This document shows positions 10,101 through 15,748 of a DNA stretch of 64,000 nt, one piece after another. Below the pieces are notes generated by a model. The model made no database searches and had not been told where the DNA came from. It worked only from the letters and a program-made list of their open reading frames with translations. The stretch's first letter is position 1. Every line of letters starts with the position of its first letter. This stretch comes from CAZVNZ01 sp964628515 (GTDB lineage: Bacteria > Bacillota > Clostridia > Christensenellales > Christensenellaceae): the NCBI GenBank assembly GCA_964628515.1, contig CAZVNZ010000001.1:62001-126000 (forward strand), given 5' to 3'. Position numbers and translations under genes: made by a program.

Positions 10101-10283
10101 TGTTAAAATATGCCCTATATGTGGCTTGCCGTTAGCGGTGGGAGGCCCGTCGTAAAAGGTAAATTCCGGTTTGCCCTTGTGCATTTCCACACTTTTTTCA
10201 AATACCTTTTCTGCCTTCCAAAACTCTAAAACTTCAAGCTCTCTTTCGTTAAATTTTAAATCTGTTGAAACCTTTTTGTACAT
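7176..10283 (-). CDS. ileS: Isoleucyl-tRNA synthetase
   Basis: A 1035-residue class I synthetase that charges tRNA-Ile. HIGH is at residues 55-58 and KMSKH at 588-592. The large CP1 editing domain lies between (TTTPWTLPSN near 223), with several Cys pairs (YCPRC 181-185, CECG 459-462, CEKCGG 498-503) and a C-terminal anticodon-binding region. The length and the KMSKH form fit the type 2 (eukaryote-like) IleRS clade, which is often mupirocin-tolerant. There is no T-box in the 360 bases upstream, unusual for a Firmicute synthetase. First gene of a six-gene operon with queT, LOG, a membrane protein, ACT and PFL. Confidence 0.97.
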   Translation of the reverse strand: MYKKVSTDLKFNERELEVLEFWKAEKVFEKSVEMHKGKPEFTFYDGPPTANGKPHIGHILTRTIKDLIPRYKTMQGYNVLRKAGWDTHGLPVELEVEKLLGLDGKEQIENYGVEPFIEECKKSVWKYKGEWEKMSERVGFWADMDNPYITYDNNYIESVWWSLKQIYDKGLLYKGHKIVPYCPRCGTALSSHEVAQGYKDVKEASIFVRFKVKGEDAYFIAWTTTPWTLPSNVALCVNAKENYVLAESDGDRYYLAHDLYESVLGEDAKIITKLKGKDLEYKEYEPLFNFVAPKEKCWFVTCDDYVTLTDGSGIVHTAPAFGEDDARVGKKYNLPFVQLVGEDGTFDERSNWAGVFAKDADKLIIKELEEKGSLLAILDYEHSYPYCWRCDTPLLYYARKSWFIKMTALKDRLIANNASVNWLPESIKEGRMGNFIANVIDWGVSRERYWGTPLPVWQCECGHIHVIGSREELRKMGENVPEDIELHKPYIDKVKIKCEKCGGSMSRVSEVIDCWYDSGSMPFAQWHYPFENKELFEKQFPAQFISEAIDQTRGWFYTLLAIGTLIFDKAPFENCIVLGHVQDKDGQKMSKHKGNVVDVWSVLDNQGADAVRWYFYSASSPWLPSRFYVDAVSEGQRKFMGTLWNTYAFYILYAQIDDFNPTKYTLKPTHIMDKWILSRLNSLVKLICDNLDCYKIFESAREINKFTDELSNWYVRRCRERYWAKGMEQDKTDAYMTLYTVLETTVRLIAPFTPFMAESIYQNLVRSADSSAPVSVHLCTYPIAEESLIDKELEKSMDAIVNIITLGRGARNTANIKNRQPIGKIFVSGVDSLDATYIDVIKGELNVKEVELGAAAEQYITYNIKPQLKTLGPKYGKLLNDIRKHLTNANGFEVVNTTKSGNMYTFEVGGTKIELAYEDILIEPAQKEGFVAEAHGDFAVIVDTTLTKELIEEGYVREVISKVQTMRKEAGFEVTDKIKLLVADNEVITDVVKANENTITNEVLAVNVCYTKEESAHSKNWDINGQNTLLGVTKA

Positions 10284-10313
10284 ATATTTGCCCTTTCGTT
10301 TTTAAACGATAAT

Positions 10314-10418
10314 TTAGCATTTTGTCGGAAGTTATGCAATAACTTCCGGTATAAAATGAACATATAGCTACTTTATTATAGGACGCAAGGCGTCAAGCAT
10401 AAATCAAGATGCTATATA
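10314..10418. repeat. 105-bp structured repeat, copy 1
   Basis: Lies in the ileS 5' region. It holds a perfect 9-bp hairpin (CGGAAGTTA 10326-10334 / TAACTTCCG 10340-10348), the conserved block GGTATAAAATGAACATATAGC, and an outer stem (ATATAGC 10362-10368 / GCTATAT 10411-10417) that encloses a second hairpin (GACGC 10382-10386 / GCGTC 10390-10394). A second copy of the same length lies at 49173-49277 with compensatory changes in both hairpins. Confidence 0.8.
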
Positions 10419-10433
10419 ATCTTTCAAATTTAT

Positions 10434-10462
10434 ATTGTAGCATAAATTTACCCTTTTTTCCA
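10434..10462 (-). promoter_or_regulatory. Candidate ileS promoter
   Basis: On the minus strand TGGAAA (10462-10457), 17 bases, TACAAT (10439-10434). It would give an ileS leader of about 140 bases that contains the whole 105-bp repeat. No T-box conserved sequence is present in this leader. Confidence 0.45.
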
Positions 10463-10526
10463 CTTATTTTTTTCTATGGTGATGTTGGAGTTAGATGCCC
10501 GTACCCTCATTTTTTGGCAAAATACC

Positions 10527-10555
10527 TTGACTTGCTTATAAAATGTGCTTATACT
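10527..10555 (+). promoter_or_regulatory. Promoter of the RND transporter gene
   Basis: TTGACT (10527-10532), 17-base spacer, TATACT (10550-10555), about 80 bases before the TTG start. The rest of the 10284-10643 intergenic region holds the repeat and the divergent ileS promoter. Confidence 0.65.
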
Positions 10556-10643
10556 TACTATCAGTAGCTTACTTTAGGCTGTTTGAATATGCCGATTTAC
10601 TACTCGTAATACATTACAACGGTGTGTTCAAAAGGGGGATGGT

Positions 10644-13600
10644 TTGTCTAAATTTAGTGTAAATAAGCCATACACGGTGTTTGTGGCTGTAATAATAATT
10701 GCACTTTTGGGTATAATTTCTTTTATGAGTATGACAACAGATTTGTTGCCTAAGATTGATTTACCCTATGTTGTGGTTGTAACCTCCTACCCCGGAGCAA
10801 GTCCGGAAGAGGTAGAAACGGTAGTAACACGCCCATTAGAGCAAAATTTAGCTACTACCGGGAACATCAAAAACATACGTTCTGTATCCAACGAAAACTC
10901 ATCCTTTGTAATATTGGAGTTTTACCCCTCCGCAAATATGGATACCGCTATGATAGAGCTTAGCGGTAAACTTGATTTGGTTAAATCCTATTGGAGCGAG
11001 GGTGTAGGCTCGCCTATGATGATGAAAATAAACCCCGATGCACTACCAATAATGTTTGTATCTGTGGACGAGGATAATAAAACCATAGGGCAGACCTCAA
11101 AGTTTGCAACAGAAACACTTATACCCGAGCTTGAAAAACTAAACGGAGTTGCCTCCGTTACAGGTAGCGGACTTTTAGAGTACCAAATAAAAATTGTTAT
11201 AGACCAAACTAAAATAGATTTGCTAAACAAGAAAATTCTCGATTTAATAGACGAAGATTTAGCGGATGTGCAGGAAACTTTAGACGATGCCAAGGCAAAA
11301 TTAGCCGAGGGAGAGGACGAGCTTGCACAGCAAACCAAAGAAAAAGGGCTTCAGCTTACCCAAGGGCAGGCAGGCATAATAGAGGGCAAAATCGGGCTTT
11401 CTCAAGCGGAGGGAGAGTTGCGCTCTTCCGAGGCACAATTAAATATGACATTAGGCGTGCTAAACCAAGCACTAACCGCCTTGCAAACGGAGGAGCAAAA
11501 GCTTCTAACCACAAAAGCGGAGTTAGAGCTACTGCCACAGCCCTTAGCACCCGAGCAGGAGGCGCAGTATCAGCTAACCTTAACCGCCCTTGAAGGCACG
11601 GCGGTAGCAATAGAGCAAACAAACGCAGGAATTGCTCAACTAAACGCAGGATTTGAGCAACTAAACGCAGGCAGAGCAATGTTAGAGGAAAAGCGGGCTC
11701 AACTAAAAGAGGGGGAAAACCTTCTAAACCAAGGGCAAGCCGCTTTTACCCAAGGAATTAATCAAGCAACGGGGAAACTTGCGGTAGCGGACGCCACCAT
11801 GCAAATAAAGTTAGAGGAATTTGAAAAGGCGAAAGACGACGCCTTTAAACAGGCATCTTTAGACGGTGTGGTTACACCATCTATGGTTTCTCAACTAATA
11901 ATGGCACAAAACTTTGCCATGCCGGCAGGCTATATTACCAAAGACAACATAGATTATCTTGTAAAAGTAGGGGATAAAATTGCAGATGTGGAGCAACTAA
12001 GGGAGACTGTGTTGTTTTCCCCACAAATAGAGGGCATGGAGCCAATAAAAATTACAGACGTGGCTACGGTAGAAGAGGTAAACAACGAAGAGGAGATTTA
12101 CGCACAAATAAACGGCAACCCCGGTGTTATACTTTCTATGCAAAAGCAAAGTATGTACTCCACCTCGCAAGTTTCAGACACCCTAAACCAACGTATGGAG
12201 GCACTGCAAACGGAGTACCCAGGGCTACACATCACCACGCTAATGGACCAAGGCGTTTACATCAACATAGTAGTGGATAATGTGCTAAACAACCTTTTAT
12301 ACGGCGGAATACTGGCAATTATAATACTGCTGTTGTTTTTAAAGAGCATAAAGCCCACCTTTGTGGTTGCGCTTTCCATACCCGTCAGCGTTGTGTTTGC
12401 ATTGGTACTCATGTATTTTTCCGGAGTTACCCTAAACGTAATTTCTCTTGCGGGACTTGCCTTAGGTGTGGGTATGCTGGTGGATAACTCCATCGTTGTA
12501 ATAGAAAATATTTATAGGTTGCGACACTTAGGCGTAAGTGCAAAAGATGCGGCAATTAAGGGGGCAAAACAGGTTACGGGGGCAATATTTGCATCCACCC
12601 TTACCACCATTTGCGTATTTTTGCCCATAGTGTTTACCGACGGTATTTCCCGTCAACTGTTTACGGATATGGGATTGACCATAGCCTATTCTTTAGTGGC
12701 AAGCCTACTTATAGCACTAACGGTAGTGCCGGCAATGTCCGCCGGTATGCTTAAAAATGTAAAAGAAAAGGAGCATAAGCTCTTTGACAGATTTAAAGAA
12801 TTTTACGCAAAAGTGCTAACCTTTACTTTAAGGTTTAAATTTATTGTGATAATAATAGTAGTGGGTTTACTTGTGTTTTGCGGAGTGCGTGTCTTTTCTA
12901 CGGGTACTTCCTTTATGCCCGCAATGGACAGCACCCAAATTTCCGTTAATCTTACCATGCCGAAGGGCAGTACCTTAGAGGATACCAAAAAAACAAGCAA
13001 CGAGGTTATAGACCAAATACTAACCATACCCGATGTTAAAACGGTAGGCGCAATGCTGGGAAACGCAATGTCTGCCATTGGAGGAATGGGCGAGGGTAGC
13101 GGTGCGGTAGACTCGGTAGTAATGTACGTTTTACTTAATGAGGAACGGGCGCAAACAAGTCAGGAAGTTTCTAAGCAAATTGCAGAAAAAACCGCAGGTA
13201 TTGACTGCGAGATTTCCGTAACTTCTTCGGATATGGATATGTCCGCACTTAGCGGAAGCGGTGTAAGTGTGGTAATAAAGGGGGACAACGGCGATACCCT
13301 CCAAAACATAGCAAAGGATTTAGCCAAAATACTTGCAGACACCCCCGGCACAACGGATATTGATGACGGTATGAAAAACACCACCCCCGAAGTACGCATC
13401 TCCGTAGACAAAGAAAAGGCTATGGAATACGGGCTAACTGTGGCGCAGGTATACTCTTCCGTTAGTTCTGCAATATCCTCGGGGCAGTCCACTACCTCTA
13501 TCAACACAGAAAACACGGAGTATCCCGTAATTGTTATTGATGCCCAAAGTCTAAGCACCACACCCTCCAACATTAAATACTTAAAAATTCCGGTGACGGA

Positions 13601-14432
13601 TAAGGGCGAAAAAACTACCATAGATTTATATAAAATTGCAACTATTACGGAAGCGCAGGGGCTTTCCTCCATAAACAGAGATGCTCAGGAAAGATATTTA
13701 ACCGTATCTGCATCCGTACTGCCCGATTACAACATAGGGCTTGTCAGCAGAGATTTTGAAAGCAGAATTGCAAATTATACCACCCCCGAGGGTTACAGCA
13801 TTAAAATCTCCGGAGAAAACGAAACCATAATGAATACCCTTAGGGATTTATCGTACATGCTACTACTTGCCATTGCCCTTATTTATTTGATTATGGTGGC
13901 GCAATTCCAGTCCTTGCTTTCGCCATTTATTGTTATGTTTACCATACCACTTGCATTTACGGGCGGATTTCTTGCCATTATGATAACCGGCTTAGAGCTT
14001 AGTATGATAGCAATGTTAGGATTTTTAATACTGACGGGAATTGTGGTAAACAACGGCATTGTGTTTGTGGATTATATCAATCAGTTAAGAAAAAGCGGTA
14101 TGCCACAAAAGCAGGCGATTATAGAGGCAGGCAAAACAAGACTACGACCAATTTTAATGACGGCGCTAACCACAATTTTAGGATTACTGACACTATCTTT
14201 GGGAGTAGGTACGGGTGCGGATATGCTACAACCCATGGCAATAGCAACCATAGGCGGACTTTCCTATGCAACCTTGCTTACCCTGTTTTTTATACCGGTG
14301 CTGTACGATATTTTTAACGGCAAAGAACGGCGGTTGGCTAAAAAAGCACTAAAAAGCGGTAATGAAGAAAAAGCGATTAAGCCCCCCGAAAAAAGCGGTA
14401 AGTCTTTGCCATCGGATAAAAATATGTTTTAG
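10644..14432 (+). CDS. RND efflux permease with a coiled-coil insertion
   Basis: A 1262-residue AcrB/HAE-type transporter. TM1 is at residues 10-32, the first porter domain follows, TM2-TM6 cluster near residues 540-700 (GLALGVGMLVDNSIVVIENIYR carries the paired proton-relay Asp/Asn positions of TM4), then a second porter domain and TM8-TM12 near 1070-1240. Residues about 195-405 form a Gln/Glu/Leu-rich coiled-coil insertion with repeated QLNAG-type heptads that typical Gram-negative pumps lack. Translation starts at TTG with AAAGGGGGAT upstream. No membrane-fusion or TolC partner is adjacent, as expected in a one-membrane cell, so the coiled coil may span the wall or replace the adaptor. Substrate unknown; the C-terminus is a short basic tail. 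Confidence 0.93.
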   Translation: MSKFSVNKPYTVFVAVIIIALLGIISFMSMTTDLLPKIDLPYVVVVTSYPGASPEEVETVVTRPLEQNLATTGNIKNIRSVSNENSSFVILEFYPSANMDTAMIELSGKLDLVKSYWSEGVGSPMMMKINPDALPIMFVSVDEDNKTIGQTSKFATETLIPELEKLNGVASVTGSGLLEYQIKIVIDQTKIDLLNKKILDLIDEDLADVQETLDDAKAKLAEGEDELAQQTKEKGLQLTQGQAGIIEGKIGLSQAEGELRSSEAQLNMTLGVLNQALTALQTEEQKLLTTKAELELLPQPLAPEQEAQYQLTLTALEGTAVAIEQTNAGIAQLNAGFEQLNAGRAMLEEKRAQLKEGENLLNQGQAAFTQGINQATGKLAVADATMQIKLEEFEKAKDDAFKQASLDGVVTPSMVSQLIMAQNFAMPAGYITKDNIDYLVKVGDKIADVEQLRETVLFSPQIEGMEPIKITDVATVEEVNNEEEIYAQINGNPGVILSMQKQSMYSTSQVSDTLNQRMEALQTEYPGLHITTLMDQGVYINIVVDNVLNNLLYGGILAIIILLLFLKSIKPTFVVALSIPVSVVFALVLMYFSGVTLNVISLAGLALGVGMLVDNSIVVIENIYRLRHLGVSAKDAAIKGAKQVTGAIFASTLTTICVFLPIVFTDGISRQLFTDMGLTIAYSLVASLLIALTVVPAMSAGMLKNVKEKEHKLFDRFKEFYAKVLTFTLRFKFIVIIIVVGLLVFCGVRVFSTGTSFMPAMDSTQISVNLTMPKGSTLEDTKKTSNEVIDQILTIPDVKTVGAMLGNAMSAIGGMGEGSGAVDSVVMYVLLNEERAQTSQEVSKQIAEKTAGIDCEISVTSSDMDMSALSGSGVSVVIKGDNGDTLQNIAKDLAKILADTPGTTDIDDGMKNTTPEVRISVDKEKAMEYGLTVAQVYSSVSSAISSGQSTTSINTENTEYPVIVIDAQSLSTTPSNIKYLKIPVTDKGEKTTIDLYKIATITEAQGLSSINRDAQERYLTVSASVLPDYNIGLVSRDFESRIANYTTPEGYSIKISGENETIMNTLRDLSYMLLLAIALIYLIMVAQFQSLLSPFIVMFTIPLAFTGGFLAIMITGLELSMIAMLGFLILTGIVVNNGIVFVDYINQLRKSGMPQKQAIIEAGKTRLRPILMTALTTILGLLTLSLGVGTGADMLQPMAIATIGGLSYATLLTLFFIPVLYDIFNGKERRLAKKALKSGNEEKAIKPPEKSGKSLPSDKNMF

Positions 14433-14474
14433 TTTACGGCTTTTTGGGGTAGTTAGACGGGTAGTCTTATAATG

Positions 14475-14503
14475 TTGACATATAATCACTCCCGTGCTAT
14501 ATT
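14475..14503 (+). promoter_or_regulatory. Promoter of the small membrane protein gene
   Basis: TTGACA (14475-14480), 17-base spacer, TATATT (14498-14503), a near-consensus promoter. The -10 lies in an imperfect palindrome GCTATATTTTATAAATAGC. Confidence 0.65.
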
Positions 14504-14578
14504 TTATAAATAGCAAGTATTCTAAAACAAACGGAGTATATTTAGTTTAAAAGAGAAAACAATGCAACAACAGGAGGT

Positions 14579-14995
14579 ATGTGTGGACATTTGTGTGCGT
14601 CCCACGGCACTTTTATGAAAAAAACGTCCTCTTTGCTTAAAACGGTGAGCATCCTATATATCATATTTGGCGCAGTAGTGCTTTGTTATGCCATTGTATC
14701 TCCAATTTACGGACTTATGGTAAGCAAAAAGGCTGCCGCAGGATTTGATATTTTTTTATTGATACTAACCTTTTGTTTGGCTGCCATAATGCTAAGCGCA
14801 GGTATAATAGGGCTTAAAAGCAAGAGTTTTAAATTACGCAATACTATGGCGGTGCTAATCTTAACATTAAGCATAATCTCCCTAATTTTTGCATTGAGTG
14901 CAGGAATTGTAACATGGCTATCCTTTGCAAATTTGGTACTGCCCGTGCTTTATTTTATGGGAGTGCGTAAAAGCGACGTTGACAGTGAGGAATGA
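14579..14995 (+). CDS. Small four-helix membrane protein, unknown
   Basis: A protein of about 126-138 residues with four hydrophobic helices and a short acidic tail, so an integral membrane protein. The start is uncertain: the ATG at 14579 lies too close to AGGAGG (14572-14577), the in-frame TTG at 14591 is 13 bases away, and the ATG at 14615 (MKKTSSLLK) has the best N-terminus but no ribosome site. Cys and His codons between 14579 and 14614 look unlike protein, favouring 14591 or 14615. It follows the RND gene by 146 bases but has its own promoter. Function not recognised. Confidence 0.6.
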   Translation: MCGHLCASHGTFMKKTSSLLKTVSILYIIFGAVVLCYAIVSPIYGLMVSKKAAAGFDIFLLILTFCLAAIMLSAGIIGLKSKSFKLRNTMAVLILTLSIISLIFALSAGIVTWLSFANLVLPVLYFMGVRKSDVDSEE

Positions 14996-15086
14996 GGAGT
15001 TAGGGATAATTTCGATAGTTTTTACTTGTATTACTGATAATCTTTAGTATATCAAACAAAACAACCACATATGTATCTTATCTAAT

Positions 15087-15115
15087 TTGGGATTTTCTTT
15101 TGTTTGTATTATACT
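15087..15115 (+). promoter_or_regulatory. Sense promoter of peptide gene A
   Basis: TTGGGA (15087-15092), 17-base spacer, TATACT (15110-15115). The same arrangement recurs 335 bases on in copy B. It would give a 5' leader of about 50 bases containing GCGGTTAGC (15136-15144), which is perfectly complementary to GCTAACCGC (15291-15299) in the 3' hairpin. Confidence 0.6.
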
Positions 15116-15172
15116 AATTATGACAGGGAAATGAGGCGGTTAGCTACTCTCTTTTATAAGGGGGTGGCAATT

Positions 15173-15235
15173 ATGGAGTTTGTAATAGTTGTATTAACTT
15201 TGGTTTTACTACTCGTACTATCCGTAAAAAAATAA
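15173..15235 (+). CDS. Hydrophobic 20-residue peptide, type I toxin candidate (copy A)
   Basis: Encodes MEFVIVVLTLVLLLVLSVKK: one membrane-spanning helix with a two-Lys tail. AAGGGGGTGG lies 5-14 bases before the ATG, a strong ribosome site. The sequence from residue 4 on is identical in copy B while the second and third codons differ, which points to selection on the peptide. A convergent antisense promoter and hairpins downstream make the layout of a type I toxin-antitoxin gene (TxpA/BsrG/Fst-like in architecture, not in sequence). Alternatives are a membrane regulatory peptide or a signalling peptide. Confidence 0.7.
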   Translation: MEFVIVVLTLVLLLVLSVKK

Positions 15236-15315
15236 CCGTTCTCAAGTCCAAGTGAGAACGATTATAATTTAATTTAATCAATCTTTTAGGGCTAACCGCT
15301 TAAAACGGTTTCCCT
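15226..15315 (-). ncRNA. Candidate antisense RNA A (about 90 nt)
   Basis: Inferred RNA from the promoter at 15322-15350 to the minus-strand terminator at 15237-15260. It overlaps the 3' part of the peptide mRNA and the last codons of the peptide gene, so it can pair with the mRNA over roughly 90 bases. This is the 3'-overlap type of antitoxin RNA. Ends are estimates. Confidence 0.5.
15237..15260. terminator. Hairpin A1, antisense terminator
   Basis: CGTTCTCA / TGAGAACG, a perfect 8-bp stem just after the peptide stop codon. Read on the minus strand it is followed by GGTTATTTTTTT, a good Rho-independent terminator for the antisense RNA. Confidence 0.65.
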
Positions 15316-15322
15316 GTTTTTA
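15289..15322 (+). terminator. Terminator of peptide mRNA A
   Basis: GGG-AACCG / CGGTT-CCC stem (15289-15314) with small internal bulges, followed by TGTTTTTATT. Its left arm contains GCTAACCGC, complementary to the mRNA 5' leader. Confidence 0.7.
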
Positions 15323-15350
15323 TTATAAAGGTTTTTATGCAAAAATACAA
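15322..15350 (-). promoter_or_regulatory. Antisense promoter A
   Basis: On the minus strand TTGTAT (15350-15345), 17-base spacer, perfect TATAAT (15327-15322). Copy B keeps it with one change in the -35 (TTGTAA). Confidence 0.6.
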
Positions 15351-15507
15351 TAGTTTTTACTTACATTACTGACAACTTTTAGTATATCAAACAAAACAAC
15401 CACATATGTATCTTATCTAATTTGGGATTTCATTATGTTTGTGTTATACTGATTACGACAGGGAAATGAGGCGGTTAGCTACTCTCTTTTGTAAGGGGGT
15501 GGGAATT

Positions 15508-15570
15508 ATGGAAGCAGTAATTGTTGTATTAACTTTGGTTTTACTACTCGTACTATCCGTAAAAAAATAA
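15508..15570 (+). CDS. Hydrophobic 20-residue peptide, type I toxin candidate (copy B)
   Basis: Encodes MEAVIVVLTLVLLLVLSVKK, differing from copy A only at residue 3 (Phe to Ala). The ribosome site AAGGGGGTGG is conserved. Its hairpins (15572-15595 and 15624-15657) and sense promoter (15422-15450) match copy A. Confidence 0.7.
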   Translation: MEAVIVVLTLVLLLVLSVKK

Positions 15571-15650
15571 CCGTTCTCAAGTCCAAGTGAGAACGATTAT
15601 AATTTAATTTAATCAATCTTTTAGGGCTAACCGCTTAAAACGGTTTCCCT
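15561..15650 (-). ncRNA. Candidate antisense RNA B
   Basis: Counterpart of antisense RNA A. Promoter on the minus strand TTGTAA (15685-15680), 17 bases, TATAAT (15662-15657); terminator at the hairpin 15572-15595 followed on the minus strand by GGTTATTTTTTT. Ends are estimates. Confidence 0.45.
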
Positions 15651-15684
15651 GTTTTTATTATAAAGGTTTTTATGCAAAATTACA

Positions 15685-15748
15685 ATAGCTTTTATCAACA
15701 ATATTCAAAATTTCATACAAAACTTCAACAAGCGTATCTTATCTAATT
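15685..15748 (+). repeat. Third, decayed partial copy of the 335-bp unit
   Basis: Begins in exact register (ATAGCTTTTA at 15685) and ends with TATCTTATCTAATT, which matches the left 70 or so bases of copies A and B with many changes. It stops before any peptide gene and overlaps the end of the MATE gene. Confidence 0.6.

Larger units (their letters stand above)
15015..15349 (+). repeat. 335-bp tandem repeat unit, copy A
   Basis: Direct repeat with copy B (15350-15684). The period is exactly 335 bases, measured both at the left edge (ATAGTTTTTAC) and between the two ATG codons. Each unit holds a sense promoter, a peptide gene, two hairpins and an antisense promoter. Confidence 0.95.
15350..15684 (+). 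repeat. 335-bp tandem repeat unit, copy B
   Basis: Second unit of the tandem duplication, with all elements of copy A at the same offsets. Sequence differences concentrate upstream of the promoter and at the first codons of the peptide gene. Confidence 0.95.

Noticed and set aside
10284..10640. T-box riboswitch for ileS
   Set aside because: No T-box conserved sequence or antiterminator on the minus strand; the structure there is the repeat found again at 49.2 kb.
15173..15570. Peptide genes as precursors for the radical SAM enzyme
   Set aside because: They lie on the opposite strand, lack any leader or Cys/Ser/Thr core, have their own promoters and an antisense RNA layout. Toxin-like function fits better, though not proven.
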